A stretch of 37,552 bases of DNA from DASQWC01 sp035640475 (GTDB lineage Bacteria; Actinomycetota; JAICYB01), in contig DASQWC010000122.1 of the NCBI GenBank assembly GCA_035640475.1, positions 1 to 37,552 of the forward strand, read 5' to 3'. The notes below the pieces were generated by a model. The model was not told the origin of the DNA. It worked only from the letters and a program-made list of their open reading frames with translations, and made no database searches. Every line of letters starts with the position of its first letter. The first letter of the stretch is position 1. Below are positions 9,164 through 16,905 of this stretch, piece by piece. The translations under genes and the position numbers were made by a program.

Positions 9164-9388
9164 CTAGGCCGCCGGTCCCAACGACGACTCGCCGAGCTTG
9201 ACCTTCAGCGCTTCGACGACGGACTCGAGCGCCCTGGCGGCCTCGTCGAAGCAGCCGGCGACGAAATTGTCGGGCGCGGTGTCTGCTTGCAGATACAGGG
9301 ATCCGGATCGACCGACGAGATCCCTCGCTACCTCGACGCTCCCGCACGCCTTGTGGAGCGTCTCGACCAGAAGCGCTTGCGCCTCCAT
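9164..9388 (-). CDS. Small protein of unknown function, 74 aa
   Basis: Short gene just upstream of, and collinear with, the M23 peptidase gene. The ATG at 9388 was chosen because GGAGGGG lies about 8-14 nt upstream. The product is soluble and mostly helical in appearance (MEAQALLVETLHKACGS), with two cysteines and an acidic or mixed C-terminal helix (FDEAARALESVVEALKVKLG). No signal peptide, membrane segment or recognisable motif is seen. Codon choice is like its neighbours. I do not recognise a family. Confidence 0.6.
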   Translation of the reverse strand: MEAQALLVETLHKACGSVEVARDLVGRSGSLYLQADTAPDNFVAGCFDEAARALESVVEALKVKLGESSLGPAA

Positions 9389-9581
9389 CGATCTACCCCT
9401 CCGCTCACAAACATCAGTGGCGAAACCTCGGTGGCCACCCGGGTGGCGAGCATCAGGCTCGCTCACCCGGTGGCAGGCGCACGGTAGCCAACGTGCCTGT
9501 CCGCTCCCGGTCGCCAAAGCGAACGGCCGTTGAACGCAAGCGAACGGGCTGGCTTAGTGTGCCTCGGCAGGTCGCGGGTGT

Positions 9582-9625
9582 GTTCACAATCCGTTCACAT
9601 TGACTCCGGCCCGCATTCACAACCC
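9582..9625 (+). promoter_or_regulatory. PHO box upstream of pstS2 (units 1, 2 and 4 in register)
   Basis: GTTCAC-type 11-bp units begin at 9582 and 9593, and an ATTCAC unit begins at 9615, exactly 33 bp after the first. The third position (9604-9614) is degenerate. A possible -10, TAGCGT, is at 9631-9636. The site precedes the pstS2C2A2B2 operon. Confidence 0.85.
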
Positions 9626-9671
9626 GCCTCTAGCGTCGGACGAGCGGCCCCCAACGCGAGGAGGTTTTCCC

Positions 9672-10607
9672 ATGAGACGGACATGGACGGCGGCGGCGAT
9701 GGTCGTCATCGGCCTGGTCGCCGTCGGATGCAACACGCAGGGCAGCGGCGGCGACGCGGACTCCCTGACCGGCAGCATCGAGATCGACGGCTCCTCCACC
9801 GTCTTCCCGATCAGCGAAGCAGTCGCCGAGGAGTTCGGAAAGGAGAACAGCGGCGTCAACGTTCGCGTCGGCCAGTCGGGGACGGGCGGCGGTTTCGAGA
9901 AGTTCTGCGCCGGCGACATCGACATCACCGATGCCTCGCGGCCGATCAAGGATGAAGAGAAGAAGGTCTGCTCAGACGAAGGCATCGAGCACGTCGAGTT
10001 AAAGATCGCCATCGACGGACTGTCGGTGGTCGTCAACACCGAGAACGACTTCGCCGAATGCTTGACCGTCGACGAGCTCAAGAAGATCTGGCAACCCGGC
10101 AGCACCGTCAAGACGTGGAAGGACGTGAAGGCGGACTGGCCGGCGGAGACCATCAAGCTGTACGGCCCCGGCGCGGATTCGGGAACCTTCGACTATTTCA
10201 CAGGCGAGATCGTCGGTGAAGAGGGCGCGTCTCGGTCCGACTATCAGCAAAGCGAGGACGACAATGTGCTCGTGCAGGGCGTGGAGGGCGACCAATACGC
10301 GCTCGGCTACTTCGGCTACGCGTATTACAAGGAGAACACCGACAAGCTCAAGGTCCTCGGCGTCGATTCGGGCAACGGGTGCGTGACGCCGTCCGACGAG
10401 ACGATCAAGGGTGCCGAGTACACACCGTTGTCACGCCCCTTGTTCCTGTACATCTCGACACAAGCCCTCGAGCGCGAAGAGGTGCAGGAGTTCGTGACCT
10501 TCTACCTCGACAACGTCGACGCCCTCCTCGAGGACGTCGGGTATATCCCACTTCCGGCAGACCAGCTCGATGCCTCGAAGCAGACGCTGAAGGACGCGAC
10601 GGCCTAG
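9672..10607 (+). CDS. pstS: Phosphate-binding lipoprotein PstS (system 2)
   Basis: Extracellular phosphate-binding protein, 311 aa, first gene of pstS-C-A-B. It has a lipoprotein signal with a hydrophobic core and lipobox LVAVGC (Cys19 or so), then the PstS start IEIDGSSTVFPISEAVAEEF. SGTGGGFEKFCAGDIDITDASRPI and PGADSGTFDYF provide the phosphate-contacting loops. ATG 9672 is preceded by AGGAGG with 7-nt spacing. It differs clearly from the first PstS in the window, which carries a long linker and C-terminal helix instead. Strongly expected to be starvation-induced, given the PHO box upstream. Confidence 0.96.
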   Translation: MRRTWTAAAMVVIGLVAVGCNTQGSGGDADSLTGSIEIDGSSTVFPISEAVAEEFGKENSGVNVRVGQSGTGGGFEKFCAGDIDITDASRPIKDEEKKVCSDEGIEHVELKIAIDGLSVVVNTENDFAECLTVDELKKIWQPGSTVKTWKDVKADWPAETIKLYGPGADSGTFDYFTGEIVGEEGASRSDYQQSEDDNVLVQGVEGDQYALGYFGYAYYKENTDKLKVLGVDSGNGCVTPSDETIKGAEYTPLSRPLFLYISTQALEREEVQEFVTFYLDNVDALLEDVGYIPLPADQLDASKQTLKDATA

Positions 10608-10613
10608 CGGTAC

Positions 10614-11573
10614 GTGTCGGTAGCCCCCCCACTCCGGCAACCGGCGGCCGGGGCCACAGGCCCCGGCCGCCCTCCCTCTCCTGCTCTCGGCCGCCGCCGG
10701 CGGCCGAGAGAGCGCGCGATCCGCATGTTCCTCGCGGCGTGCGGCGGACTGTCCGTCCTGACGACGGCCGGCATCGTCGCGACGCTCGCGTTCGAGACCC
10801 TCGAGTTCTTCCGCGAAGTGCCGATCCTTTCCTTCCTCACGGGAACCGAGTGGTCGGCACTGATCAATCCCAAGAAGTACGGCGTCCTGCCGCTCGTCAA
10901 CGGAACACTGATGATCGCCGGTATCAGTGCGCTCGTCGGCGTCCCGCTCGGCGTCGGAACGGCGATCTATCTCTCCGAGTACGCCTCGCCGAAGGTGCGC
11001 AACCGGCTCAAGCCCACACTCGAGCTCCTCGCCGGCATGCCGACGGTGGTGCTCGGCTATTTCGCGCTGACGTTCGTCACGCCGGTCGTCATTCGCGCCC
11101 TGTTCCCGCGGGCCGACTTCTACAACGCGCTGTCGGGCGGCGTGGTCGTCGGCGTGATGATCGTCCCCATCATCGCGTCGGTGTCCGAGGACGCCATGAC
11201 GGCCGTTCCTCGCTCCCTCCGTGAAGGCGCCTACGGCCTCGGCGCGTCGAAGATGTCGGTCGCGATGAGAGTCGTCGTCCCGGCGGCGTTCTCGGGGATC
11301 ATGGCAGCGATCATCCTCGGCGTCTCTCGCGCGGTCGGCGAGACGATGGTCGTCACCATCGCGTCGGGCAACACACCGTGTCTCGGTGCCAATCCGCTCA
11401 GGAGCTGTCAGACGCTGACGGCGTTCATCGCGCAGGCCTCATTCGGCGACACGCCGCAGACATCAATTGAGTTCAAGTCGATTTTCGCGGTGGGAGCCGT
11501 CCTGTTCTTCATGACGCTGATCCTGAACATCGCGAGTCAGCAGCTCGTGCGCCGATTCCGACAGGCCTACTGA
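10614..11573 (+). CDS. pstC: Phosphate ABC transporter permease PstC (system 2)
   Basis: Permease subunit, 319 aa from the GTG at 10614, six bases after pstS. The conserved PstC part starts near RERAIRMFLAACGG; the preceding 35 residues are Pro/Gly/Arg-rich, and their codons coincide with two perfect GC hairpins. A later start (ATG 10724) is therefore possible. The core shows FLTGTEWSAL, LLAGMPTVVLGYFAL, the coupling region LREGAYGLGASKMSVAMRVV and SRAVGETMVV. An external loop contains two cysteines (NTPCLGANPLRSCQT). The stop shares one base with the pstA ATG. Confidence 0.93.
   Translation: MSVAPPLRQPAAGATGPGRPPSPALGRRRRPRERAIRMFLAACGGLSVLTTAGIVATLAFETLEFFREVPILSFLTGTEWSALINPKKYGVLPLVNGTLMIAGISALVGVPLGVGTAIYLSEYASPKVRNRLKPTLELLAGMPTVVLGYFALTFVTPVVIRALFPRADFYNALSGGVVVGVMIVPIIASVSEDAMTAVPRSLREGAYGLGASKMSVAMRVVVPAAFSGIMAAIILGVSRAVGETMVVTIASGNTPCLGANPLRSCQTLTAFIAQASFGDTPQTSIEFKSIFAVGAVLFFMTLILNIASQQLVRRFRQAY
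10643..10710. promoter_or_regulatory. Two tandem perfect GC-rich hairpins at the pstS2/pstC2 junction
   Basis: The first stem is 13 bp (10643-10655 with 10659-10671) around a 3-nt ACA loop. The second is 12 bp (10684-10695 with 10699-10710) around a 3-nt GCC loop. Both are perfect palindromes. They lie right after pstS, inside the non-conserved first codons of pstC. Likely to act on mRNA decay or as attenuators that make pstS more abundant than the permease genes; that role is inferred. Confidence 0.7.
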
Positions 11574-12448
11574 TGTCGGTCGCTCTGGAACGCCCAGCGC
11601 TGCGGGCGCCGAGAAAGATCGGGCGCCGGAATCGCATCTTCGCAGCGCTGCTCGTCGCCGCCACGCTCGCGACGATCGCGGTTCTGGCCACGCTCCTCGC
11701 CGACCTGATCGGCGACGGGTCGTCGAAGCTCTCGCCGAGCTTCCTTGTAAACTACCCGTCGCGATTCGCCGACAGGGCCGGCGTCCGCGCTGCGCTACTG
11801 GGCACGCTTTGGCTCATGGCCCTGACGGCCATCGTCACGATTCCCGTCGGAATTGCTGCCGCCGCCTATCTCGAGGAGTTCGCGCCATCGAACAGGCTCA
11901 CACGTGCAATCGAGACGAACATCGCGAACCTCGCCGGCGTCCCCTCGATCATCTACGGACTCCTCGGACTCGGCGTCTTCGTTCGCGCGCTCCAGATGGG
12001 ACGCGTCCTGCTCGCCGGCGCGTTGACGCTGGCATTGCTGGTCCTTCCGATCGTGATCATCGCGTCCCGTGAGGCGCTTCGCGCCGTCCCGCTGGGCATC
12101 CGCGAAGGCGCCTTTGCGCTCGGAGCAACCCGATGGGAAGTCGTGCGCAACCAGGTGCTGCCGGTCGCCTTGCCGGGAATCATGACCGGGACGATCCTCG
12201 CCCTGTCGCGCGCCATCGGCGAGACTGCGCCGCTCATCACGCTCGGAGCGTTCACCTACCTCGCATTCGATCCGACGCCGACGAGCACGTTCACCGCCAT
12301 GCCGATCCAGATCTTCAACTGGGTGGTCCGGCCGCAAGAAGACTTCGCGCGGATCGCCGCCGCAGCAAGCCTCGTGCTCCTCGCCGTCTTGCTGTCGATG
12401 AACGCGCTCGCCATCTGGCTCCGGAATCGATCGCGCCGGGAGTGGTGA
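11573..12448 (+). CDS. pstA: Phosphate ABC transporter permease PstA (system 2)
   Basis: Second permease of the pstS2C2A2B2 operon, 291 aa, a normal PstA length. Hydrophobic helices alternate with the signature regions NIANLAGVPSIIYGLLGLGVF, the coupling motif LGIREGAFALGATRWEVVRNQVLP, and SRAIGETAPLITLGAF. The ATG overlaps the pstC stop by one base (TGATG). Unlike pstA1 it has no extra N-terminal helices, which argues that the two systems are not a recent local duplication. Confidence 0.95.
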   Translation: MSVALERPALRAPRKIGRRNRIFAALLVAATLATIAVLATLLADLIGDGSSKLSPSFLVNYPSRFADRAGVRAALLGTLWLMALTAIVTIPVGIAAAAYLEEFAPSNRLTRAIETNIANLAGVPSIIYGLLGLGVFVRALQMGRVLLAGALTLALLVLPIVIIASREALRAVPLGIREGAFALGATRWEVVRNQVLPVALPGIMTGTILALSRAIGETAPLITLGAFTYLAFDPTPTSTFTAMPIQIFNWVVRPQEDFARIAAAASLVLLAVLLSMNALAIWLRNRSRREW

Positions 12449-13323
12449 GGTTGGCTACCCTACGTCCGTCCGTTCGCCCACCGGCACCGAAGCTCGGTGC
12501 GAACGGCAACGGGGCGATGCCGATGCCTGAGGAAGCGCCAAAGGATAGCGGTCCGGTCTTCGAGGTGAAGGCCCTCTCCGTGTTCTATGCGGACTTTCCC
12601 GCCATTCGGGACGTCTCGCTCGATATCCAGCGAACGCGAATCACCGCGATCATCGGTCCCTCCGGCTGCGGGAAGTCGACGCTGATTCGCTGCTTCAACC
12701 GGATGAACGACCTGATCCCCTCGGCGCGAGTCGAGGGCCAGATCCTCTACCACGGGATGGACCTGTACTCGACGGACGTCGATGCCGTCGAAGTGCGGCG
12801 CCACATCGGCATGGTCTTTCAAAAGCCGAACCCGTTTCCCAAGTCGGTCTTCGACAACATCGCCTTCGGCCCCCGCGTGAACGGCATCCGGTCCGGCCTT
12901 GACGAGATCGTCGAGCGAGCCCTGCGCCGTGCCGCGTTGTGGGACGAGGTCAAGGACAAGCTCCGCGACAACGCGTATTCCCTGTCCGGGGGGCAGCAGC
13001 AGCGCTTGTGCATCGCGCGCGCGATTGCAACGGAACCGGACGTCATACTCATGGACGAGCCGTGCTCGGCCCTCGACCCCATCGCGACGAACCGCATCGA
13101 GGACCTTATGCAGGATCTGAAGGCCCAGTACTCGATCGTGATCGTCACGCACAACATGCAACAGGCCGCCCGCGTCGCCGACATGACTGCGTTTCTGACG
13201 GTCGAGGTCGGCCCCCACGGCGAGCGCACCGGCAAGCTCGTCGAATACGACGTCACCGGCAAGATCTTCACGAACCCGACGGATCGCCGGACGGAGGACT
13301 ACGTCACTGGGCGTATCGGCTGA
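12445..13323 (+). CDS. pstB: Phosphate ABC transporter ATPase PstB (system 2)
   Basis: ATPase of the second Pst importer. Walker A GPSGCGKST, GMVFQKPNPFPKSV, signature LSGGQQQR, Walker B VILMDEPCSALDP and THNMQQA are all intact, and it ends EDYVTGRIG. The GTG at 12445 makes a 4-nt GTGA overlap with pstA, as at the pstA1/pstB1 junction, and gives 292 aa. The ATG at 12517 would give 268 aa, nearer the standard length, so the start is uncertain. The extra N-terminus contains NGNG, as does the extension of PstB1. Confidence 0.94.
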   Translation: MRLATLRPSVRPPAPKLGANGNGAMPMPEEAPKDSGPVFEVKALSVFYADFPAIRDVSLDIQRTRITAIIGPSGCGKSTLIRCFNRMNDLIPSARVEGQILYHGMDLYSTDVDAVEVRRHIGMVFQKPNPFPKSVFDNIAFGPRVNGIRSGLDEIVERALRRAALWDEVKDKLRDNAYSLSGGQQQRLCIARAIATEPDVILMDEPCSALDPIATNRIEDLMQDLKAQYSIVIVTHNMQQAARVADMTAFLTVEVGPHGERTGKLVEYDVTGKIFTNPTDRRTEDYVTGRIG

Positions 13324-13714
13324 CTCGCCCGTCGTTCTCTTCGTCTGTATCCAGAACGCCGGCCGGTCGCAGATGGCCGAAGCGCTCTTCAATGCGCACG
13401 CTGGTGGCCGCGCCGTGGCCCGTTCCGCGGGAAGCCGGCCGGCACCGGCCGTCCACCCGGAGGTGATCGAGGTGATGCGCGAGCTCGGTATCGAGCTGAG
13501 CGGTGTGCAGCCGAGGTCCGTGGATGAGGTCGCTCCGGCGGGCGCCGACGTCGTCGTGACGATGGGGTGCGGCGACGAGTGCCCGTTCATCCCCGGCGCA
13601 CGGGTGGTCGACTGGGAACTCGCGGATCCGGCCGGACTTCGGGTCGATGAGGTCCGTGCAATCAGGGATGAGATTGCGAGGCGCGTCGACTCGTTGCTCG
13701 ACGAGCTCGGCTAA
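13307..13714 (+). CDS. arsC: ArsC-like low-molecular-weight phosphatase/arsenate reductase
   Basis: Member of the LMW-phosphatase/ArsC fold. The P-loop CIQNAGRS (C-x5-R) is followed by MAEALFNAHAGG, then TMGCGDECPFIPGARVVDWELADPAG, which resembles mycothiol-dependent actinobacterial arsenate reductases. There is no ATG, GTG or TTG in frame ahead of the catalytic Cys; the first ATG (13373) would delete it. A CTG at 13307 has GGAGG nine bases upstream (13293-13297) and overlaps the pstB end, so I propose it as the start (135 aa, catalytic Cys14). Position after pstB suggests discrimination or detoxification of arsenate entering through Pst. Product family sure, start tentative. Confidence 0.82.
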   Translation: MGVSADSPVVLFVCIQNAGRSQMAEALFNAHAGGRAVARSAGSRPAPAVHPEVIEVMRELGIELSGVQPRSVDEVAPAGADVVVTMGCGDECPFIPGARVVDWELADPAGLRVDEVRAIRDEIARRVDSLLDELG

Positions 13715-14433
13715 TCTCGCTCGAGGAGTGCGCGCTCGAGGTTGAGCAAGTCTCCGCGATGCACGCCGTTGCGAGCCATGTACACACGCACCGATCCGTA
13801 CTTGCGCCTCATCGCTGCGAGAAACCCGCGCATCGTATCCGGCGATGCCTCCAGGAAGCTCTGCGGCGCCTCACGGAGACTCTCTGCATAGCCGGCACCG
13901 AGAAGCGTTGGGTCCACCGGCGACGTAGCTGCGTAGTCGTCCACGATATCTTCGTCGCTCACGTTCAACGCTCCCAAGACGAGCGCGGTCGTCACACCCG
14001 TTCGATCTTTTCCTGCGGCGCAGAAGATGACGGCCGGGAGCGCTTCGGCGACGCCGAGAGCACGAACGATCTCGGCAACGACCGGACCGGACCGGTCGGC
14101 CATCCGCATATAGACATCGATCAGGCTCCACTTCCGCCGGCGCCGCCACACACTCATCACCGGCTCGACGGAGATCGGCATGTGCAAGTGATGCGCGTTG
14201 AGCGTCCGTGGTCCGGCGCCAAGGCGCAGCAGCTCCTCGATGCTGCGCAGGTCGATCAACGTCCGGGGGCCAAGGGTCCGCACACACAAGGCCGCGTCGT
14301 CGGCCGTGAGCTTATGGAAGGAATCACTCCGGAAGAGAACCCCCGGACGCACCCGGCGGCCGCTGAGCGTCCGGCACCCGCCCAAGTCGCGAAGGTTTCT
14401 GCAGCTGCGCAGTGCGATCGCCGTGGTGGCCAT
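13711..14433 (-). CDS. MptpB-like tyrosine/lipid phosphatase
   Basis: Cytoplasmic or secreted phosphatase of the Y_phosphatase3 family (like mycobacterial PtpB), 240 aa. The start is typical: NLRDLGGCRTLSGRRVRPGVLFRSDSFHKLT. The active-site loop is CAAGKDRTG with Cys138 and Arg144 in the C-x5-R arrangement; the Lys-Asp inside the loop is characteristic of this family. No signal peptide is evident. It lies 57 nt downstream of phoU on the same strand, so they may be cotranscribed, and its stop overlaps the ArsC-like stop by CTAA. The substrate cannot be read from sequence. Confidence 0.9.
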   Translation of the reverse strand: MATTAIALRSCRNLRDLGGCRTLSGRRVRPGVLFRSDSFHKLTADDAALCVRTLGPRTLIDLRSIEELLRLGAGPRTLNAHHLHMPISVEPVMSVWRRRRKWSLIDVYMRMADRSGPVVAEIVRALGVAEALPAVIFCAAGKDRTGVTTALVLGALNVSDEDIVDDYAATSPVDPTLLGAGYAESLREAPQSFLEASPDTMRGFLAAMRRKYGSVRVYMARNGVHRGDLLNLERALLERD

Positions 14434-14490
14434 CGATGCGACGGTACGCGGCGTATATGAACTGCGCGTGGACGCGGCTTGAGGGAAGCG

Positions 14491-15156
14491 TTAGTGCGAT
14501 GCGTCGGTGAATTCGCGGAATTCACCGGTGATCATGAACGCAACCTGCTCAGCGATATCGACCGCATGGTCGCCCATGCGCTCAAGCTGCCGGGCGGCGA
14601 TCACCATCCGGCTGCCCCACTCGACCTCTTCCTCGTCCCCGGCGAACTTGTGGACGACCTGCTTGAACAGGCTCCTGTTCAGCCGGTCGATCGACTCGTC
14701 CATCGCGGGGAGCGACAGCGCCACGTCGAGGTCGCGCTTTGCAAACGCCTGGATCGCGCAATCGAGCATTCGTCCGGCCTGACCACCCATCTCGACGAGC
14801 TCGCGGACGATCTCCTCGGAGTAGGGCCCTTCCGCCGTCGCCTTCACGATCTTGGCGATGTTCGTGCAGAGGTCGGCCATGCGCTCCAGATGGATGTTGA
14901 TGTGGAGCATGGCCGAGAGCAGGCGCAGGTCGGACGCGACCGGTGCCTGGGTTGCGAATAACTGCAGCACCGTGGCCTGGATCTCGAGATGACGCTCGTC
15001 CACCAAGTCGTCGCCCGAGATGACGACGTCCGCAAGCGCCGGATCGCGAGTCTCGAGGGTGCGCAACGTGCGCTCGATCTGCTGGAGCACGATGCCTGCG
15101 GTCTCCACGACGAGCCCCTCGGACTCGGCGAGCTGCTCGTGGAACGACGTCCGCAT
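14491..15156 (-). CDS. phoU: Phosphate-signalling protein PhoU
   Basis: Cytoplasmic adaptor that links Pst transport to the sensor kinase and represses the regulon when phosphate is plentiful. It is 221 aa and consists of two PhoU three-helix repeats, each with a metal-binding E-R-M-x-D motif: HLERMADLCTNIAK and QLERMGDHAVDIAEQ. The start MRTSFHEQL is standard. It is separated from both pst operons, which is common in actinobacteria, and is transcribed divergently from the phosphatase gene. The PHO repeats between them are oriented toward the phosphatase, so phoU itself may not be induced. Confidence 0.96.
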   Translation of the reverse strand: MRTSFHEQLAESEGLVVETAGIVLQQIERTLRTLETRDPALADVVISGDDLVDERHLEIQATVLQLFATQAPVASDLRLLSAMLHINIHLERMADLCTNIAKIVKATAEGPYSEEIVRELVEMGGQAGRMLDCAIQAFAKRDLDVALSLPAMDESIDRLNRSLFKQVVHKFAGDEEEVEWGSRMVIAARQLERMGDHAVDIAEQVAFMITGEFREFTDASH

Positions 15157-15192
15157 CCAATAAGCCTATCGTCCGGACGAAAACATCTGCCC

Positions 15193-15236
15193 TCACCTGC
15201 TCGTTCACGTCCTGGTCGTGCACTGTTCAGGTTTGA
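15193..15236 (+). promoter_or_regulatory. PHO box upstream of the secreted phosphatase (four 11-bp units)
   Basis: Units in 11-bp register start at 15193 (CTCACC), 15204 (GTTCAC), 15215 (GGTCGT) and 15226 (GTTCAG). The second and fourth are the best matches. The site ends 40 bp before the phosphatase ATG and lies in the phoU/phosphatase divergent region. Confidence 0.8.
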
Positions 15237-15276
15237 CTCCACGCCCGTCAACACGCACCGACGACCATTCGGCGAA

Positions 15277-16860
15277 ATGGGACACGGGCATCCTGAGCGG
15301 CCGTACGTCAGTCGGCGAGAGTTCCTCAAGCGAACGGCATATGTAGGCGCCGCCGCCGCCGCTGGGCCGTGGTTCTGGCGTCAGTTGGCGTACGCCGACG
15401 ATGCGCCGGCACGGCAACTCCACTTGAATTTCGGCGCAGACGCATCGCGCGACGCTGTGATCAGTTTCATGACGGACGCTTCGGTCAAGCATCCGTTCGC
15501 CGAACTCGGCGGACGTCGCTGGACGGCCGAGACGGCGCAATACCCGGGGTATCCGGGCTATTTCCATCACGTTCACGTCCACGGGCTGAATCCGGCGAAG
15601 GCGTACGCCTACCGTGTGGGCCACTCGAACAAGCTGCTGTCCCCGAGACACGTCCATCGCACCGGGCCGAGCGGCCGCGCGCGATTCACATTTACCGCGT
15701 TCGGAGATCAAGGCGTCGATGGGCCACAGGCGGGCCTGCCGCCCGTCTCGCAACCGCCGGTTCAAGCGAGCGCCAACGTTGAGCTTGCGAACTCGTTCAA
15801 GCCGGCGATGCACCTCATCGTCGGCGACCTCGCCTACGCGAACGGAGACCAGGCGATCTGGGACAAGTGGTTCGACATGATCGAGCCGATGGCGGCGAAC
15901 ATCCCATGGATGCCGTGCATCGGCAACCACGAGATCGAGACGCAGGTGGAGTCGATTGCCGGAGCGCCCAGCGACAGCTGGGGGACGTGGGGATACGATC
16001 CGTACCGGACGCGCTTTGCGCTTCCCGAAAATGGCTCGTCGAAGTTCGAGAACTGCTTCTACACGTTCCGCTACGGCAGCGTGCAGTTTGTTTCCGTCGA
16101 CAACAACGACATCAACGAAGAGATCGCTCCCAACAAGGGCTACACGGGAGGCGGACAGCGCAGATGGTTCGAAAAACAGCTGGCGGCCGCGCACGCAAGC
16201 CCCGACGTCGACTTCATAGTCGTCCTCATGCACCAATGTGCGTTCAGCTCCTCTTCGAAGCACGGCTCCGATCCCGGCGTCTTCGGGACATGGGCGCCGC
16301 TGTTTGCGAAGTACTCGGTCGACCTCGTGTTCCAAGGCCACGACCACGTGTACGAACGCACACACGCTATGCGGCGCAGCGACATCATGTCGGCCCAAGC
16401 GCCGTACAAAACCGACGTCGGCACCGTATACGTCACGTGCGGCAACGGCGGTGCGGTGCAAGAGCCATTCATGCCCCTGCAGCCGGCCTGGTCGGCTTTC
16501 AGGCAGGACTTCAAGATCGGAACCGTACGCGTCGATGTCGACCCGGCGGCGCCCAACGGCATGCAACGCCTGACGCTCGGCGAGTACTGGGCGCTCGACG
16601 GCTCCGCCATCGAGGAAGGCATCGTTCTGGAGAAGCCGAGGAAACGAACCGACACAAAGGTTGCATCGGCCGGCGCCGACGCGGACGCGGATTCGGAGCA
16701 GCGCCTCGCGGCGAGCGCTCCGGAGCCCGGGATGGCCATGCCGGTCACGGGAGGCCGGGGCGCGGCGACGTTAATCGGAACGGCAACGGCCGCGGGCGCC
16801 GCGGGCGCACGCTTGTACGCAAATCGCGAGCGCCGGACGAAGAGCCCGCGAAACTCCTGA
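15277..16860 (+). CDS. Tat-exported purple-acid-type metallophosphatase with C-terminal sorting-like tail
   Basis: Extracellular phosphomonoesterase that would release phosphate from organic esters. The N-terminus carries a Tat motif SRREFLKR followed by a hydrophobic stretch and an Ala-rich cleavage region (AYADDA). A fibronectin-like purple acid phosphatase N-domain precedes the metallophosphoesterase motifs: FGDQG, GDLAYAN (residue 183 on, including the metal-ligand Tyr), GNHE (216), LMHQCAFSS and GHDHVYERT (354). The last 40 residues contain MPVTGG (488) then a hydrophobic run and RERR, which looks like an LPXTG-type sorting signal with Met for Leu. ATG 15277 gives 527 aa and places the Tat motif correctly. 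PHO box upstream. Confidence 0.92.
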   Translation: MGHGHPERPYVSRREFLKRTAYVGAAAAAGPWFWRQLAYADDAPARQLHLNFGADASRDAVISFMTDASVKHPFAELGGRRWTAETAQYPGYPGYFHHVHVHGLNPAKAYAYRVGHSNKLLSPRHVHRTGPSGRARFTFTAFGDQGVDGPQAGLPPVSQPPVQASANVELANSFKPAMHLIVGDLAYANGDQAIWDKWFDMIEPMAANIPWMPCIGNHEIETQVESIAGAPSDSWGTWGYDPYRTRFALPENGSSKFENCFYTFRYGSVQFVSVDNNDINEEIAPNKGYTGGGQRRWFEKQLAAAHASPDVDFIVVLMHQCAFSSSSKHGSDPGVFGTWAPLFAKYSVDLVFQGHDHVYERTHAMRRSDIMSAQAPYKTDVGTVYVTCGNGGAVQEPFMPLQPAWSAFRQDFKIGTVRVDVDPAAPNGMQRLTLGEYWALDGSAIEEGIVLEKPRKRTDTKVASAGADADADSEQRLAASAPEPGMAMPVTGGRGAATLIGTATAAGAAGARLYANRERRTKSPRNS

Positions 16861-16890
16861 CGTCCTGACCGGCCCATTCGAGCCCTTAGG

Positions 16891-16896
16891 TACAAT
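16891..16896 (+). promoter_or_regulatory. Probable -10 element for ppk
   Basis: TACAAT matches the sigma-70 -10 consensus at 5 of 6 bases and lies 10 bp before the ppk ATG, implying a nearly leaderless message. No good -35 is seen (CTGACC at 16865-16870 is too far). No GTTCAC repeats are present here, unlike at ppx. Confidence 0.55.
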
Positions 16897-16905
16897 CGAC
16901 GGCTT

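Noticed and set aside
9389..9671. Possible gene in the 283-bp gap before pstS2
   Set aside because: No frame has a credible start plus ribosome site; the gap holds the PHO box and promoter.
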